The notes: a model not told the origin generated them from the letters alone. A stretch of DNA of 16,415 nucleotides from Desulfurococcales archaeon (GCA_027028805.1 JALVHX010000042.1:1-16415); one strand, 5' to 3'; numbered from the stretch's first letter, positions 1 to 7,129 are shown. Numbers and translations: made by a program.

Positions 1-252
1 GGGACGAGGCGGCTTCTTGTAATAGTAGAGGGGTTCCTCTATGTCCTCTATAATGCTCCTAGACTCCGCTCTAACCACTATGAGGGGAGAGTCAACCCTC
101 CCAATTAGATCAACGATCCTACCTATCCTCTTACTGCTCCTATCATAGACTATGGCGCCCACGAGACCCCTATAATCAGATATACCCTCGTGTGGCTTAA
201 CCACGACAACCCCGTCCCTCAAAACACTGTGCACTGTGCCAAGCCTCTTCAT
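1..252 (-). CDS. gar1: H/ACA ribonucleoprotein subunit Gar1 (3' part missing)
   Basis: Reading leftward from an ATG at 252 gives 84 uninterrupted codons to the window edge, so the C-terminus is missing. The protein starts MKRLGTVHSV and continues with a short beta-barrel pattern: GLVGAIVYDRSSKRIGRIVDLIG followed by a PLIVV strand, broken here as GLVGAIVYD (about residue 29) and RIGRIVDLIGRV (about 42). This is the archaeal Gar1 signature. Gar1 binds the pseudouridine synthase Cbf5 in H/ACA guide-RNA particles and helps substrate loading and release during rRNA pseudouridylation. An in-frame GTG at 264 is an alternative start; the GGTG that contains this GTG could instead serve as a weak ribosome binding site for the ATG. 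A TATA-like element lies near 331-338. In many crenarchaea the gene after gar1 is tfb; whether that holds here lies outside the window. Confidence 0.85.
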   Translation of the reverse strand, partial: MKRLGTVHSVLRDGVVVVKPHEGISDYRGLVGAIVYDRSSKRIGRIVDLIGRVDSPLIVVRAESRSIIEDIEEPLYYYKKPPRP

Positions 253-461
253 GCCGCTGAACACCGCGTATATCTAAGGGGCTCCGGGGGTATTCATGTC
301 TTGTTATATACAGGAGCCTGATCATGGAAAAATATAAGGCCGCATAGACGCCGTGAGGAGAAGCGGCGCCGGTATTATTACGCGTTTTAAACAAATAACT
401 TAAAACACAGGAATATACAGGTAATACATGGTTAACACGTAGACATTACCCCGATACAACC
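253..461. other. Intergenic stretch gar1-srp19, no gene seen
   Basis: About 210 bases without a convincing coding frame, tRNA or box C/D RNA. It is AT-rich. On the minus strand it should hold the end of the srp19 transcript and the gar1 promoter; TATA-like sequences lie at 331-338 (CTTATATT on the minus strand) and near 304-312. A 65-codon frame across it has atypical composition and no recognisable family. An AT-rich inverted repeat at 384-406 is listed separately. Confidence 0.5.
384..406. repeat. AT-rich inverted repeat downstream of srp19
   Basis: GTTTTAA at 384-390 is mirrored by TTAAAAC at 400-406, giving 7-bp perfect arms around a 9-base loop, about 55 bases past the srp19 stop on the minus strand. 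It is rich in T/A and could mark transcript termination or be a protein-binding site. The stem would be weak at high growth temperature, so an RNA hairpin role is doubtful. Confidence 0.35.
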
Positions 462-785
462 CTATCTCCTAGATCGACGCTTCTTTATCATAGACGCGAT
501 CATCCTCAAAACCTCGGTCTTAGCACCCCTCTTATCCACAACCACGCGTTTATCATAAAGCCACCATACACGAGGATACCTCGCATCCTCCACGAGAGGG
601 TTGAGGCCAAGCTTCTCGGCGGCCTCCACGATCTCCTCTATACGTGGATGAGGCACAGCCAATCGACGGGGCACGCGCCTACCCCGGCTACGCGGGAGAT
701 CCGCGTCGATATAAGCCGGATATACTACAATCCTTTTCCCCCTATACTCTCTACTCAAAACCCAGCCATCCCCCCGGGCCACCAC
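462..785 (-). CDS. srp19: Signal recognition particle 19 kDa protein SRP19
   Basis: This 107-residue basic protein contains the SRP19 core: RIVVYPAYIDADLPRSRGRR at about residues 18-37, then VPRRLAV, IEEIVEAAEKLGLNP, and YPRVWW followed by a Gly/Lys-Thr-Glu-Val-Leu segment. Its length is normal for archaeal SRP19. The protein binds helices 6 and 8 of 7S RNA and prepares the particle to accept SRP54 for co-translational targeting of membrane and secreted proteins. The longest frame starts at GTG 785. A TTG at 758 with GGGGGAT about 10 bases upstream would give a protein starting at SREYRGK, close to how many homologues begin, so the first nine residues are uncertain. It lies 117 bp downstream of rps8e on the same strand. 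Upstream AT-rich elements (850-861 and 865-877) suggest it may also have its own promoter. Confidence 0.93.
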   Translation of the reverse strand: MVARGDGWVLSREYRGKRIVVYPAYIDADLPRSRGRRVPRRLAVPHPRIEEIVEAAEKLGLNPLVEDARYPRVWWLYDKRVVVDKRGAKTEVLRMIASMIKKRRSRR

Positions 786-902
786 ATAACACGCCGATCC
801 ACCAGGCCAGCTACATTATCCAGCGCAGAGAATCCTGTGAACAGGTATTCAATTAATTATACAACGCTATTAAAAACAAGGGGCTCCGCGGAAAACCAGG
901 GC

Positions 903-1295
903 CTACTGGCCTCCTTCTATGAGAACGGCGTTTATTACACCGTCTTGCCCTGGCCTAGAGGTTATGCGTGCAACGCCAACCTCGGTCTTTATGATCGCGC
1001 CCTTGGTGAGTATCAGGCGGCGTGCATAGTCCCTGTTAGGCGGGGTCTCGACTATGCTTATAATACGTGCCTTAACAACCTTTTTCTCGCCAGGCACATA
1101 GACGTTTGCATACTGCGCCCGGGTTAGCCTAACCTTTATGTTACCGCCGCGTACACGGATTATCTTACGGGCCTCCTGTTTGGCGAGCCTGGTAAGGGTG
1201 GGCGGCCTGCCCAGCTCGTGCTTCCTCTTACCCCTATGTCTCCTATATTTCCCACCAGTCGGTTTCTTCAGGTCACGTCCCTGATAGTAAGACAT
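903..1295 (-). CDS. rps8e: 30S ribosomal protein S8e
   Basis: A 130-residue, strongly basic protein starting [18 protein letters not shown], followed by [19 protein letters not shown]. This is the N-terminal signature of archaeal/eukaryotic ribosomal protein eS8. The C-terminal half ([19 protein letters not shown], then [20 protein letters not shown]) is also typical, and the length matches archaeal eS8. It is a structural component of the small subunit. The ATG at 1295 is preceded by GGAGGGGATGA on the minus strand, a strong ribosome binding site. The 74-base gap to the upstream NTP phosphatase gene contains a TATA-like stretch near 1343-1358 and an inverted repeat (1320-1350), so the gene probably has its own promoter. 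Confidence 0.97.
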   Translation of the reverse strand: MSYYQGRDLKKPTGGKYRRHRGKRKHELGRPPTLTRLAKQEARKIIRVRGGNIKVRLTRAQYANVYVPGEKKVVKARIISIVETPPNRDYARRLILTKGAIIKTEVGVARITSRPGQDGVINAVLIEGGQ

Positions 1296-1319
1296 ACTGT
1301 TTCATCCCCTCCACGACAC

Positions 1320-1350
1320 TATAGGGGATAAATACCCTCCAGCCCCTATA
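1320..1350. repeat. 8-bp inverted repeat in rps8e upstream region
   Basis: TATAGGGG at 1320-1327 is perfectly mirrored by CCCCTATA at 1343-1350 with a 15-base spacer. It lies 25-55 bases upstream of the rps8e start, overlapping the likely TATA element and transcription start on the minus strand. It could be an operator or a 5'-leader stem. Confidence 0.5.
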
Positions 1351-1369
1351 TCTATACCCCAAGGCTTTC

Positions 1370-1945
1370 TCAATCCACGCCAAGGGTTTTTAATATTTCC
1401 TCCAGAGAATCCATGCTCACGGGCTCACCATAGAGGCCCGGGTTCATGAAGGGAAACAACGCCGTCAACACCGCATAGTATGATAGATCACTTCTACTTA
1501 TAAGGCCGCGGCTCAGGACACCCACAGCGCCCAGACCCCTCCCTATACCCGGTCTACCGGTAACAGATTCCATGTAGTCGCCGAGCGTAGCACCACGCCT
1601 GAGATAAGCGGCGAAGCCAGGAGGCAGAGGGAACCCGGGGCTGAGACCTATCCCGGCATAGCCCTCACGCGTAACAACGACCGCGGCCTCCGCATCCACG
1701 GGATAGCCAGCAATAAAGACAACGCCCGCCTCTATACCCACGCCGAGATCATGGTCTCTTAGAGCCTCCCTAGCACGCCTCAGAGCCAACAAAAGGGTCT
1801 CACGAATCCCCCGCGGCTGCTCAATACCCGTGACAACCCTGTAGGCGGAGACCTCTACAACACCCACGTGTCTCAGAGCGCGTCTCGCCCCCCTAATCTT
1901 GGCCGGGTTAAGAGTGCCTACGCCGGCGTCCCTATACCTGTACAA
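1370..1945 (-). CDS. DUF84/YjjX-type inosine/xanthosine triphosphatase
   Basis: This is a non-canonical purine NTP phosphatase of the YjjX/DUF84 family, which removes ITP/XTP from the nucleotide pool (family function; activity here inferred). Signatures in order are VGTLNPAKI near the N-terminus, GIEQPRGIRETLLLALRRA, GVGIEAGV, GIGLSPGFPLPP, LGDYMESVTG, GRGLGAVGVLSRGLISRSD, and a final ALFPFMNP. All are in the family's usual order. The open frame begins with ATG at 1963, but nothing resembling a ribosome binding site precedes it. Seven bases before TTG 1945 sits GGAGGGTGG, inside the longer frame, so I chose 1945 (191 residues); the 1963 start would add six. It is divergent from the cis-prenyltransferase gene across an 88-bp promoter region. 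Confidence 0.88.
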   Translation of the reverse strand: MYRYRDAGVGTLNPAKIRGARRALRHVGVVEVSAYRVVTGIEQPRGIRETLLLALRRAREALRDHDLGVGIEAGVVFIAGYPVDAEAAVVVTREGYAGIGLSPGFPLPPGFAAYLRRGATLGDYMESVTGRPGIGRGLGAVGVLSRGLISRSDLSYYAVLTALFPFMNPGLYGEPVSMDSLEEILKTLGVD

Positions 1946-1997
1946 GACAAGTCCACCCTCCATGAGAACACGTCGCGCCGCGGCGTCACTTGAATAG

Positions 1998-2008
1998 TTT
2001 TAATAAAG
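1998..2008. promoter_or_regulatory. Shared box A between DUF84 gene and uppS
   Basis: TTTTAATAAAG is AT-rich and readable as a TATA box in both directions. It lies about 35-50 bases from the minus-strand starts (1963/1945) and about 44 bases from the plus-strand ATG at 2052, which fits archaeal box A spacing of about 25 bases before the transcription start. A second candidate for the plus strand is the ATTATAC near 2018-2024. Confidence 0.5.
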
Positions 2009-2051
2009 ATGAAACATTATACTCTTTATCCCCGGCGGCTGGAGACGCCCA

Positions 2052-2933
2052 ATGGGAGCAACTGTAGCCACGGATATTAATTCACCCAGAGAACCCGGCA
2101 ACGCTGCTCATAGGAAGGGGGGATCTATGAAGAAGAGCATCGGTAAAACCCTGCTCAGGATCGGAGATAAGGTTCTGAGACCCGTATACAAGCTATACGA
2201 GAAATGGCTCTGGCTTCAGATAAAAGACGGCCCGTTCCCGGTACACATAGGCATAATACCTGATGGAAACAGGAGATGGGCCAAGCTACACAACATGGCC
2301 GTATGGTACGGACACGAATACGGGTATAAGAGGATACAAGAGGTGCTCACATGGATATGGGAGCTGGGAGTAAAAGCTGTAACAATATACGCCATGTCAA
2401 CCGAGAACTGTACCCGGAGACCGCCCGAGGAGAGAAACAGGCTCTTCGAGATAGCTGAGAGAGCTCTCAGACAGCTCCTCGAGAGCAAAGAGATCTATGA
2501 GCGGAAGATCAGGGTAAAGATCTTTGGAAACATGGATCTAGTACCACCACGTATCGTGGAGCTGGCACGCCGCGTCGAGGAAGCCACCAGGAACCATAGG
2601 GAACGATTCCTCAACATCGCCCTATGCTACGGGGGACGCCAAGAGATAGTTGAAGCCGTGAGAAGAATAGCCGAGAAGGTTGCACGAGGAGAGCTCAGGC
2701 CCGAGAACATAGACGAGGAGCTCTTCTCAAACCACCTATACACCGGGGGACTACCGGATCCCGACCTCATCATACGCACATCAGGCGAGGTCAGGATAAG
2801 CAACTTCCTTCTCTGGCAACTCGCATATTCGGAGCTATACTTCTGCGACGTATACTGGCCCGAGTTCCGGAAAATAGATTTCTGGAGAGCCATCAGGAGC
2901 TACCAGCACCGCGAGAGACGGTTCGGCCGATGA
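2052..2933 (+). CDS. uppS: Polyprenyl diphosphate synthase (cis-prenyltransferase, UppS family)
   Basis: A cis-prenyltransferase that condenses isopentenyl diphosphate onto an allylic primer to make the long polyprenyl carrier used for archaeal protein glycosylation. Motifs, numbered from ATG 2052, are HIGIIPDGNRRWAK (65-78, holding the catalytic Asp71), GHEYGYKR (87-94), YAMSTEN (about 114-120), CYGGRQEI, and DPDLIIRTSGE followed by SNFLLWQLAYSELYF near residues 250-270. All family motifs are intact. Two starts are possible. ATG 2052 has GGAG seven bases upstream and fits a short leader. ATG 2127 has GGAAGGGGGGAT five bases upstream and gives a 268-residue protein without a poorly conserved-looking 25-residue head. 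Its last 41 bp overlap the convergent DUF373 gene. Confidence 0.94.
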   Translation: MGATVATDINSPREPGNAAHRKGGSMKKSIGKTLLRIGDKVLRPVYKLYEKWLWLQIKDGPFPVHIGIIPDGNRRWAKLHNMAVWYGHEYGYKRIQEVLTWIWELGVKAVTIYAMSTENCTRRPPEERNRLFEIAERALRQLLESKEIYERKIRVKIFGNMDLVPPRIVELARRVEEATRNHRERFLNIALCYGGRQEIVEAVRRIAEKVARGELRPENIDEELFSNHLYTGGLPDPDLIIRTSGEVRISNFLLWQLAYSELYFCDVYWPEFRKIDFWRAIRSYQHRERRFGR

Positions 2934-4053
2934 CTTTTCTCTCAACAACCATGAACAAGAGCACGGCGGCGGCAGACACGGCTATACCCGATAACAAGAT
3001 GACGAGTATATCCGTAGACGTAATAGCCCGGGAGATATCCGTAGCCGTCGAGTTAGCTGGAAGGCGCGAGACCTTATCAGATATCTTCTGCAGGATAAGC
3101 ACCGTGAAAACCAGTGGTATTATCCATATAGACTCCATCCATATAGACTCGACAGAGCCGGAGATAACCCTGTAAACCATCCTCCCCATCAACAACACAA
3201 TGCTGCCAAAGACCACGAGCTGTATACTTGTATCTATAACAGCCACCATCGAGGAGACAGTGATCCCCTGAGTATAGAGGATATAGGTGGAAGCTATAAG
3301 CGCCAACGCGTACATGACTACTCCGAAGAAGAAGGAGAAGAATACAAGAGGCGACGCCCTCCACATCCTCCTAGACCAAGCTATGACCCCGAACCCCTTA
3401 AGAACCATGACACCGCTAACGATTATCGAGAGAGCAGGTACGAGATAGTTAACGAGGCCCAGGATACTTATAAGCGAGGCAACAAGGATCAATAAGCCAG
3501 GGATCCCGAGAAAATACCTGGCATAAGGCTGCTCGTTAACAGCCTTCTTCAAATACTTGGTTAATAAGAGAAACGTCTCCTCAACACCATGAGACTGGTG
3601 AACAATAATCCTCTCAACACCCAGAACCACCCCATAGCTATTCAGAAGAGGGAGAACCCTCTCATCGCTAACACCATCGCTGACCAGGAATATATGGGTA
3701 AACCCACTGTCCTCCTTCAGCCTCCTCAACGACTCCTCGATCCTGAGCATCGCCTTTAGAGTATCCGTGGAGTGGCCGGCCAAGACAGCTATCTCTACGT
3801 CACGGCCCTCTCTCCGAAGCCTCTCATATATTGAGAGAGCCGCCAGCAAAGCATTTACATCAGAATCATCGGGCCGCTTCTTGCCAAACTCTAGGAGAGC
3901 CTCGACGACACGCTCATAGCCTATTATAGGGGCCTGTATACCGGTTTTCCCCAGATCATCATCTATGTCGACTACGAGAACAAGTATTTTATCTCCGCCG
4001 AAAAACCCCTCAGCCCTTCCCCTCTTCCCCGAGCTCTTCTTCGAGGAACTCAT
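2893..4053 (-). CDS. DUF373 family polytopic membrane protein
   Basis: The N-terminal cytosolic-looking domain (about residues 20-175) matches the archaeal DUF373 family: KILVLVVDIDDDLGKTG (22-38), RPDDSDVNALLAAL (60-73), AVLAGHSTDT (89-98), FLVSDGVSDERVLPLL (122-137) and RIIVHQS (148-154). The Asp-rich DIDDD and SDGVSDE motifs suggest a metal or nucleotide site, which is inference. The rest holds about six hydrophobic segments (near 181-202, 204-226, 235-260, 270-290, 303-322, 348-371), so it is a membrane protein. No biochemical function is established for the family. The frame opens at TTG 4086; I chose ATG 4053 because GTGAT lies four bases upstream, with ATG 4059 as an alternative. It overlaps the coiled-coil gene by about 44 bp and is last in the acdA operon. 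A 15-bp tandem duplication lies inside (3122-3151). Confidence 0.82.
   Translation of the reverse strand: MSSSKKSSGKRGRAEGFFGGDKILVLVVDIDDDLGKTGIQAPIIGYERVVEALLEFGKKRPDDSDVNALLAALSIYERLRREGRDVEIAVLAGHSTDTLKAMLRIEESLRRLKEDSGFTHIFLVSDGVSDERVLPLLNSYGVVLGVERIIVHQSHGVEETFLLLTKYLKKAVNEQPYARYFLGIPGLLILVASLISILGLVNYLVPALSIIVSGVMVLKGFGVIAWSRRMWRASPLVFFSFFFGVVMYALALIASTYILYTQGITVSSMVAVIDTSIQLVVFGSIVLLMGRMVYRVISGSVESIWMESIWIIPLVFTVLILQKISDKVSRLPANSTATDISRAITSTDILVILLSGIAVSAAAVLLFMVVERKVIGRTVSRGAGSS
3122..3151. repeat. 15-bp tandem duplication inside DUF373 gene
   Basis: The unit ATCCATATAGACTCC (3122-3136) is followed directly by ATCCATATAGACTCG (3137-3151), differing only in the last base. It is in frame and encodes ESIWM-ESIWI at residues 302-311, at the edge of the predicted fifth membrane segment. 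Confidence 0.9.
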
Positions 4054-4975
4054 CAACATCACTATATAATAACTTGAGTTCCTCAAGCGTCAGGCGCTTC
4101 ACGCCCTTCTTTAGTTTTTCCTCAACCTTTTTCTTCTTTTCCATGAGAATAGCCTTAGCCTTAGCCTTCTCTATCTCCCTTATCATCCGAGTATACTTTT
4201 CTCTCAGCTCATAGAGCCTCTCAACGAGCTCCTGGATCCTCTGGCTCAGCTCGTTTACACGGCCCTGCTTATCCTCTATAAGCTTCGAGATCTCATCAAC
4301 CTTGCCGCTAAGCTCCTGGATCCTCTCCCTGAGACCCTGCCTCTTCTCATCGATCTTACTTATCTTCTCGCTTATCTCGTTGATCTTACTGCTCAGCTCC
4401 TGTATCTCCAACCTGATCTTTGTGAGCTCCGCCTTGAGCTCAAGAAAGCTCTGCTTCTCCTTCCTAGCCTTCAACGCCGCTTCAAGCATCTTCTCGAGAC
4501 GCGCAATTTCCTTGATAAGCCGGTTCTCCTCCTCAATGCTGAGGACACGTGTCTGCTGTATCCACTCAAGCCTCTCTATCTCCTTCCTAATAGCAGATAT
4601 AGGGATCCTCAACTCCCTATCCATTATACGGAGCTGCTGCCTCTTCTCATTAACAAGGTTGACGAGAGCCCTCATCTCGCCAACCTTCTCCCTACGCTGA
4701 GCCCTCAGCTGCCGAACCTCCTCTACGAGCTGCCTCCTCTTCTCCGTGAGCTTCCTATATTCTTCCCTAAGACCCTTCAGCTCCTCGATCAACTGCCTCC
4801 TCTTCTGCCTAAGCTCCCTGAGCTCGCCTATTAGGCCGAACCTCTCTGTCTTAGCGCTCCTTATCATGCTCCTAACACTCGTTATCTCGGCAGCCAGCTT
4901 ATCCAGTACCTCTTGAGGGTTTTCCGGGATCTCTATCTTCTGGGCCTCCATGCGGAACATACGCCCCGCGCACAC
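4010..4975 (-). CDS. Archaeal long coiled-coil protein (COG1340-like)
   Basis: A 321-residue protein that is almost entirely Glu/Lys/Arg/Leu-rich heptad sequence from about residue 25 to 290, predicted as an extended coiled coil with no signal peptide or membrane segment. A break at 124-150 (IPISAIRKEIERLEWIQQTR, then VLSIEEENRLIKEI) and the tail LTLEELKLLYSD match the archaeal coiled-coil family grouped as COG1340. Members are sometimes mislabelled phosphoserine phosphatase; no catalytic motif is present here. The ending EEELGEEGKG is acidic. The GTG at 4975 lies four bases past the acdB stop. ATGs at residues 6 and 9 (4960, 4951) are possible starts. Tight spacing with acdB upstream and overlap with the DUF373 gene downstream imply one transcript and coupled translation. 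A scaffold or tether role is inference. Confidence 0.85.
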   Translation of the reverse strand: MCAGRMFRMEAQKIEIPENPQEVLDKLAAEITSVRSMIRSAKTERFGLIGELRELRQKRRQLIEELKGLREEYRKLTEKRRQLVEEVRQLRAQRREKVGEMRALVNLVNEKRQQLRIMDRELRIPISAIRKEIERLEWIQQTRVLSIEEENRLIKEIARLEKMLEAALKARKEKQSFLELKAELTKIRLEIQELSSKINEISEKISKIDEKRQGLRERIQELSGKVDEISKLIEDKQGRVNELSQRIQELVERLYELREKYTRMIREIEKAKAKAILMEKKKKVEEKLKKGVKRLTLEELKLLYSDVDEFLEEELGEEGKG

Positions 4976-4979
4976 CGTG

Positions 4980-5678
4980 TTATTTCCTCAAGATAACCCT
5001 CGCATCAACCACGAGAGCCTTATCGGGATACGCTATCACGGGGTTCAGGTCGAGAGACTCTATCTCAGGGTTTTCTTCTAAAAGACGCGCAGCAGCCAAT
5101 ATTACCTTTGCTATACTCTCCTTATCCACAGGCGGAGAGCCACGGTAGCCCTCGAGAAGCTTCGCCGCCTTTATCTCAGACATCATCTCATAGGCATCCT
5201 CGATGGTAATAGGGGCTACACGGAAAGAAACATCCTTTAGAACCTCGACGAAGATCCCGCCCAGACCAAACATCACCACAGGCCCAAACACCGCGTCGCG
5301 GAGACCGCCCACTATCACCTCGAGCCCAGGAGGAGCCATCTTCTGCACAAGGATACCGGTTATCCTGGCCCCATGAGCCCTCTCCGAGACCGTTGCAAGC
5401 ATCTGCTTAGCCTTCTCAACAGCCTCCTCACGGCTCCTAACACCTATCACGACACCGCCCACATCGCTTTTATGACTTATATCGGGCGAGACAACCTTGA
5501 GGACAACCGGGAACCCTATCTTAGCGGCAAGCTCACCGGCCTCCTCAGGCGTCTTAGCAAGCGCCGCCTCCGCCACAGGCGCACCATATAGGCGTATAAT
5601 CTCCAGGGCCTCGTGCTCGAGAAGCTTGCGCCGCCCCTCACTAAGGGCTCTCTGTATTATATCGCGCGGAGCGCTCAT
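4980..5678 (-). CDS. acdB: Acetyl-CoA synthetase (ADP-forming) beta subunit
   Basis: The ATP-grasp subunit of ADP-forming acyl/acetyl-CoA synthetase, which converts acetyl-CoA, ADP and phosphate into acetate, ATP and CoA. This is the main substrate-level ATP-yielding step in peptide- or sugar-fermenting archaea. In the sequence: LLEHEALEIIRLYGAPV (19-35), GFPVVLKVVSPDISHKSDVGG (56-75) with His69 matching the beta-subunit phospho-acceptor histidine known from Pyrococcus, then GLEVIVGG, VVMFGLGGIFVEVLKDVSFR and LDLNPVIA for nucleotide binding. The 232-residue length is typical of a separate beta subunit. The ATG at 5678 overlaps the acdA stop by four bases (ATGA), so the subunits are translationally coupled, consistent with a heteromeric enzyme. 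Confidence 0.95.
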   Translation of the reverse strand: MSAPRDIIQRALSEGRRKLLEHEALEIIRLYGAPVAEAALAKTPEEAGELAAKIGFPVVLKVVSPDISHKSDVGGVVIGVRSREEAVEKAKQMLATVSERAHGARITGILVQKMAPPGLEVIVGGLRDAVFGPVVMFGLGGIFVEVLKDVSFRVAPITIEDAYEMMSEIKAAKLLEGYRGSPPVDKESIAKVILAAARLLEENPEIESLDLNPVIAYPDKALVVDARVILRK

Positions 5679-7069
5679 TTCTCGGCACCACTACGGATCT
5701 TGTACTGGGAGTAGATGTAGAGCGCCTTGAGGGCCCTAGCCGCCCTCTCCGGCGACTCGTATACGGGTATACCTTTAGCCTCAAGCGCCTCTTTAAACTT
5801 CACCGCCTCCTCGCTACCAATCGATATGGCGAGCAGGGGCTTCCTATACCTGCTCCATAGATCATGTATATAGTCTACGAGCCTAAAACTCATCCCAGGT
5901 ATCTGTGGAAGCGCAACCACTATGACCGCGTCAACATAGCTCTTAGGGAGAAGCCTCTCCAAGACAACACGATACCTCTCATCATCCGCGTCGCCCGTTA
6001 GATCAATAGGGTTCTCGACTATACAGTGGGGAGGCAGAATACTGCGCAGCTCCTCCTTGAGCTCGGGCGGCGTCGTAGGCATCTCAAAGCCCTCGCGCGT
6101 CAACGCATCAGTCAACATGACGCCTACGCCGCCGGCATCGGTTACCACGTATACCCTGCGCCCCCTCATAAGAGGCTGAGACAAAAGCACCTTAGAGAGA
6201 TCCATTATCTCGTCAAAGCTCTCCGCCTCTATTATCCCGCTCTGCTTAAACGCCGCCCTATAGACGTTATAGTTCCCGGCCAAGGCCGCGGTATGGCTGG
6301 CCGCCGCCTTCCCGCCCCTACTGGTCTTACCCGCCTTATAGACAACTATGGGCTTCGAAGCCGCAACCCTCCTAGCCGTCTCCATGAAGAGACGGCCTCT
6401 GCCAGGCTTTATCGCCTCTATATACATTATGATAAGCCTCGTGGACTCATCCTTCTCGAGATAGCTCAGCAGATCCACATCATCCACATCGATCTTGTTC
6501 CCATAGCTTATCGCCTTCGACACACCTATATTATAATAAGCCATCCAGTCCAGAAGCGCCGAGGCGAACGCCCCGCTCTGGCTTACAAAGCTTATGGGGC
6601 CACGGGGCGGCCTCCTCATCTTCTCATCGGGCAAGAAAAACGTGTCCACGCCGCTCCACGCGTCATAGACTCCGAGACAATTAGGCCCTATAACCCTTAT
6701 ACCATACTCCCTCGCTATCCTCGCAACCTCCTCCTCGAGACGCCTACCCTCCTCAGTCCCCGTCTCCCTAAACCCTCCACTTATAATAATCGCCGCCTTG
6801 ACGCCCTTCTCCCCAGCCTCCCTGAGAACCGTGGGAACCACGGGGGCCGGGACAACGATCACCACGAGATCAACGGGCTCGGGTATATCCTTTACACTCT
6901 TATAACACTTGAGGCCCAGAACCTCCTCGTACTTCGGGTTAACCGGGAATATTTTCCCGGGAAACCTTTTCTTAAAATTCTCAACTATAACGCGGCCAAC
7001 CTTTCCCTCCTTAACAGTAGCCCCTATTATCGCCACACTCCTCGGGTTAAAGAACTTCTCCAGCAACAC
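5675..7069 (-). CDS. acdA: Acetyl-CoA synthetase (ADP-forming) alpha subunit
   Basis: The CoA-binding and CoA-ligase subunit of ADP-forming acetyl-CoA synthetase. Residues 1-130 form the CoA-binding Rossmann domain (FNPRSVAIIGATVKEGKVG, then IFPVNPKYEEVLG, ISGGFRETG, IRVIGPNCLG). Residues about 155-300 and onward form the succinyl-CoA synthetase-like ligase domains (FVSQSGAFAS, SYGNKIDVDDVDLLSYL). His259 in ASHTAALAG matches the phosphohistidine (His257) of the Pyrococcus enzyme. The C-terminal part carries DAGGVGVM and the linker/lid domain; 464 residues is the normal size. The start is GTG 7069, preceded by GGAGGATGATCC, a strong ribosome binding site. It is the first gene of the acdA-acdB-coiled coil-DUF373 unit, with its promoter probably in 7130-7190. 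Confidence 0.95.
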   Translation of the reverse strand: MLLEKFFNPRSVAIIGATVKEGKVGRVIVENFKKRFPGKIFPVNPKYEEVLGLKCYKSVKDIPEPVDLVVIVVPAPVVPTVLREAGEKGVKAAIIISGGFRETGTEEGRRLEEEVARIAREYGIRVIGPNCLGVYDAWSGVDTFFLPDEKMRRPPRGPISFVSQSGAFASALLDWMAYYNIGVSKAISYGNKIDVDDVDLLSYLEKDESTRLIIMYIEAIKPGRGRLFMETARRVAASKPIVVYKAGKTSRGGKAAASHTAALAGNYNVYRAAFKQSGIIEAESFDEIMDLSKVLLSQPLMRGRRVYVVTDAGGVGVMLTDALTREGFEMPTTPPELKEELRSILPPHCIVENPIDLTGDADDERYRVVLERLLPKSYVDAVIVVALPQIPGMSFRLVDYIHDLWSRYRKPLLAISIGSEEAVKFKEALEAKGIPVYESPERAARALKALYIYSQYKIRSGAEK

Positions 7070-7129
7070 GGATCATCCTCCACTCATCCCTACAGCTAAA
7101 GACGCCGCCTCGTCTCCACACGGGCGATA

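Noticed and set aside
648..1127. 159-codon plus-strand frame across srp19 and rps8e
   Set aside because: It runs antisense through two well-identified genes and their intergenic gap, with no conserved features.
6026..7099. 357-codon plus-strand open frame opposite acdA
   Set aside because: It is antisense to a clearly conserved gene, its product is Arg/Leu/His/Pro-rich with no recognisable motif, and long antisense frames are expected in this codon usage.
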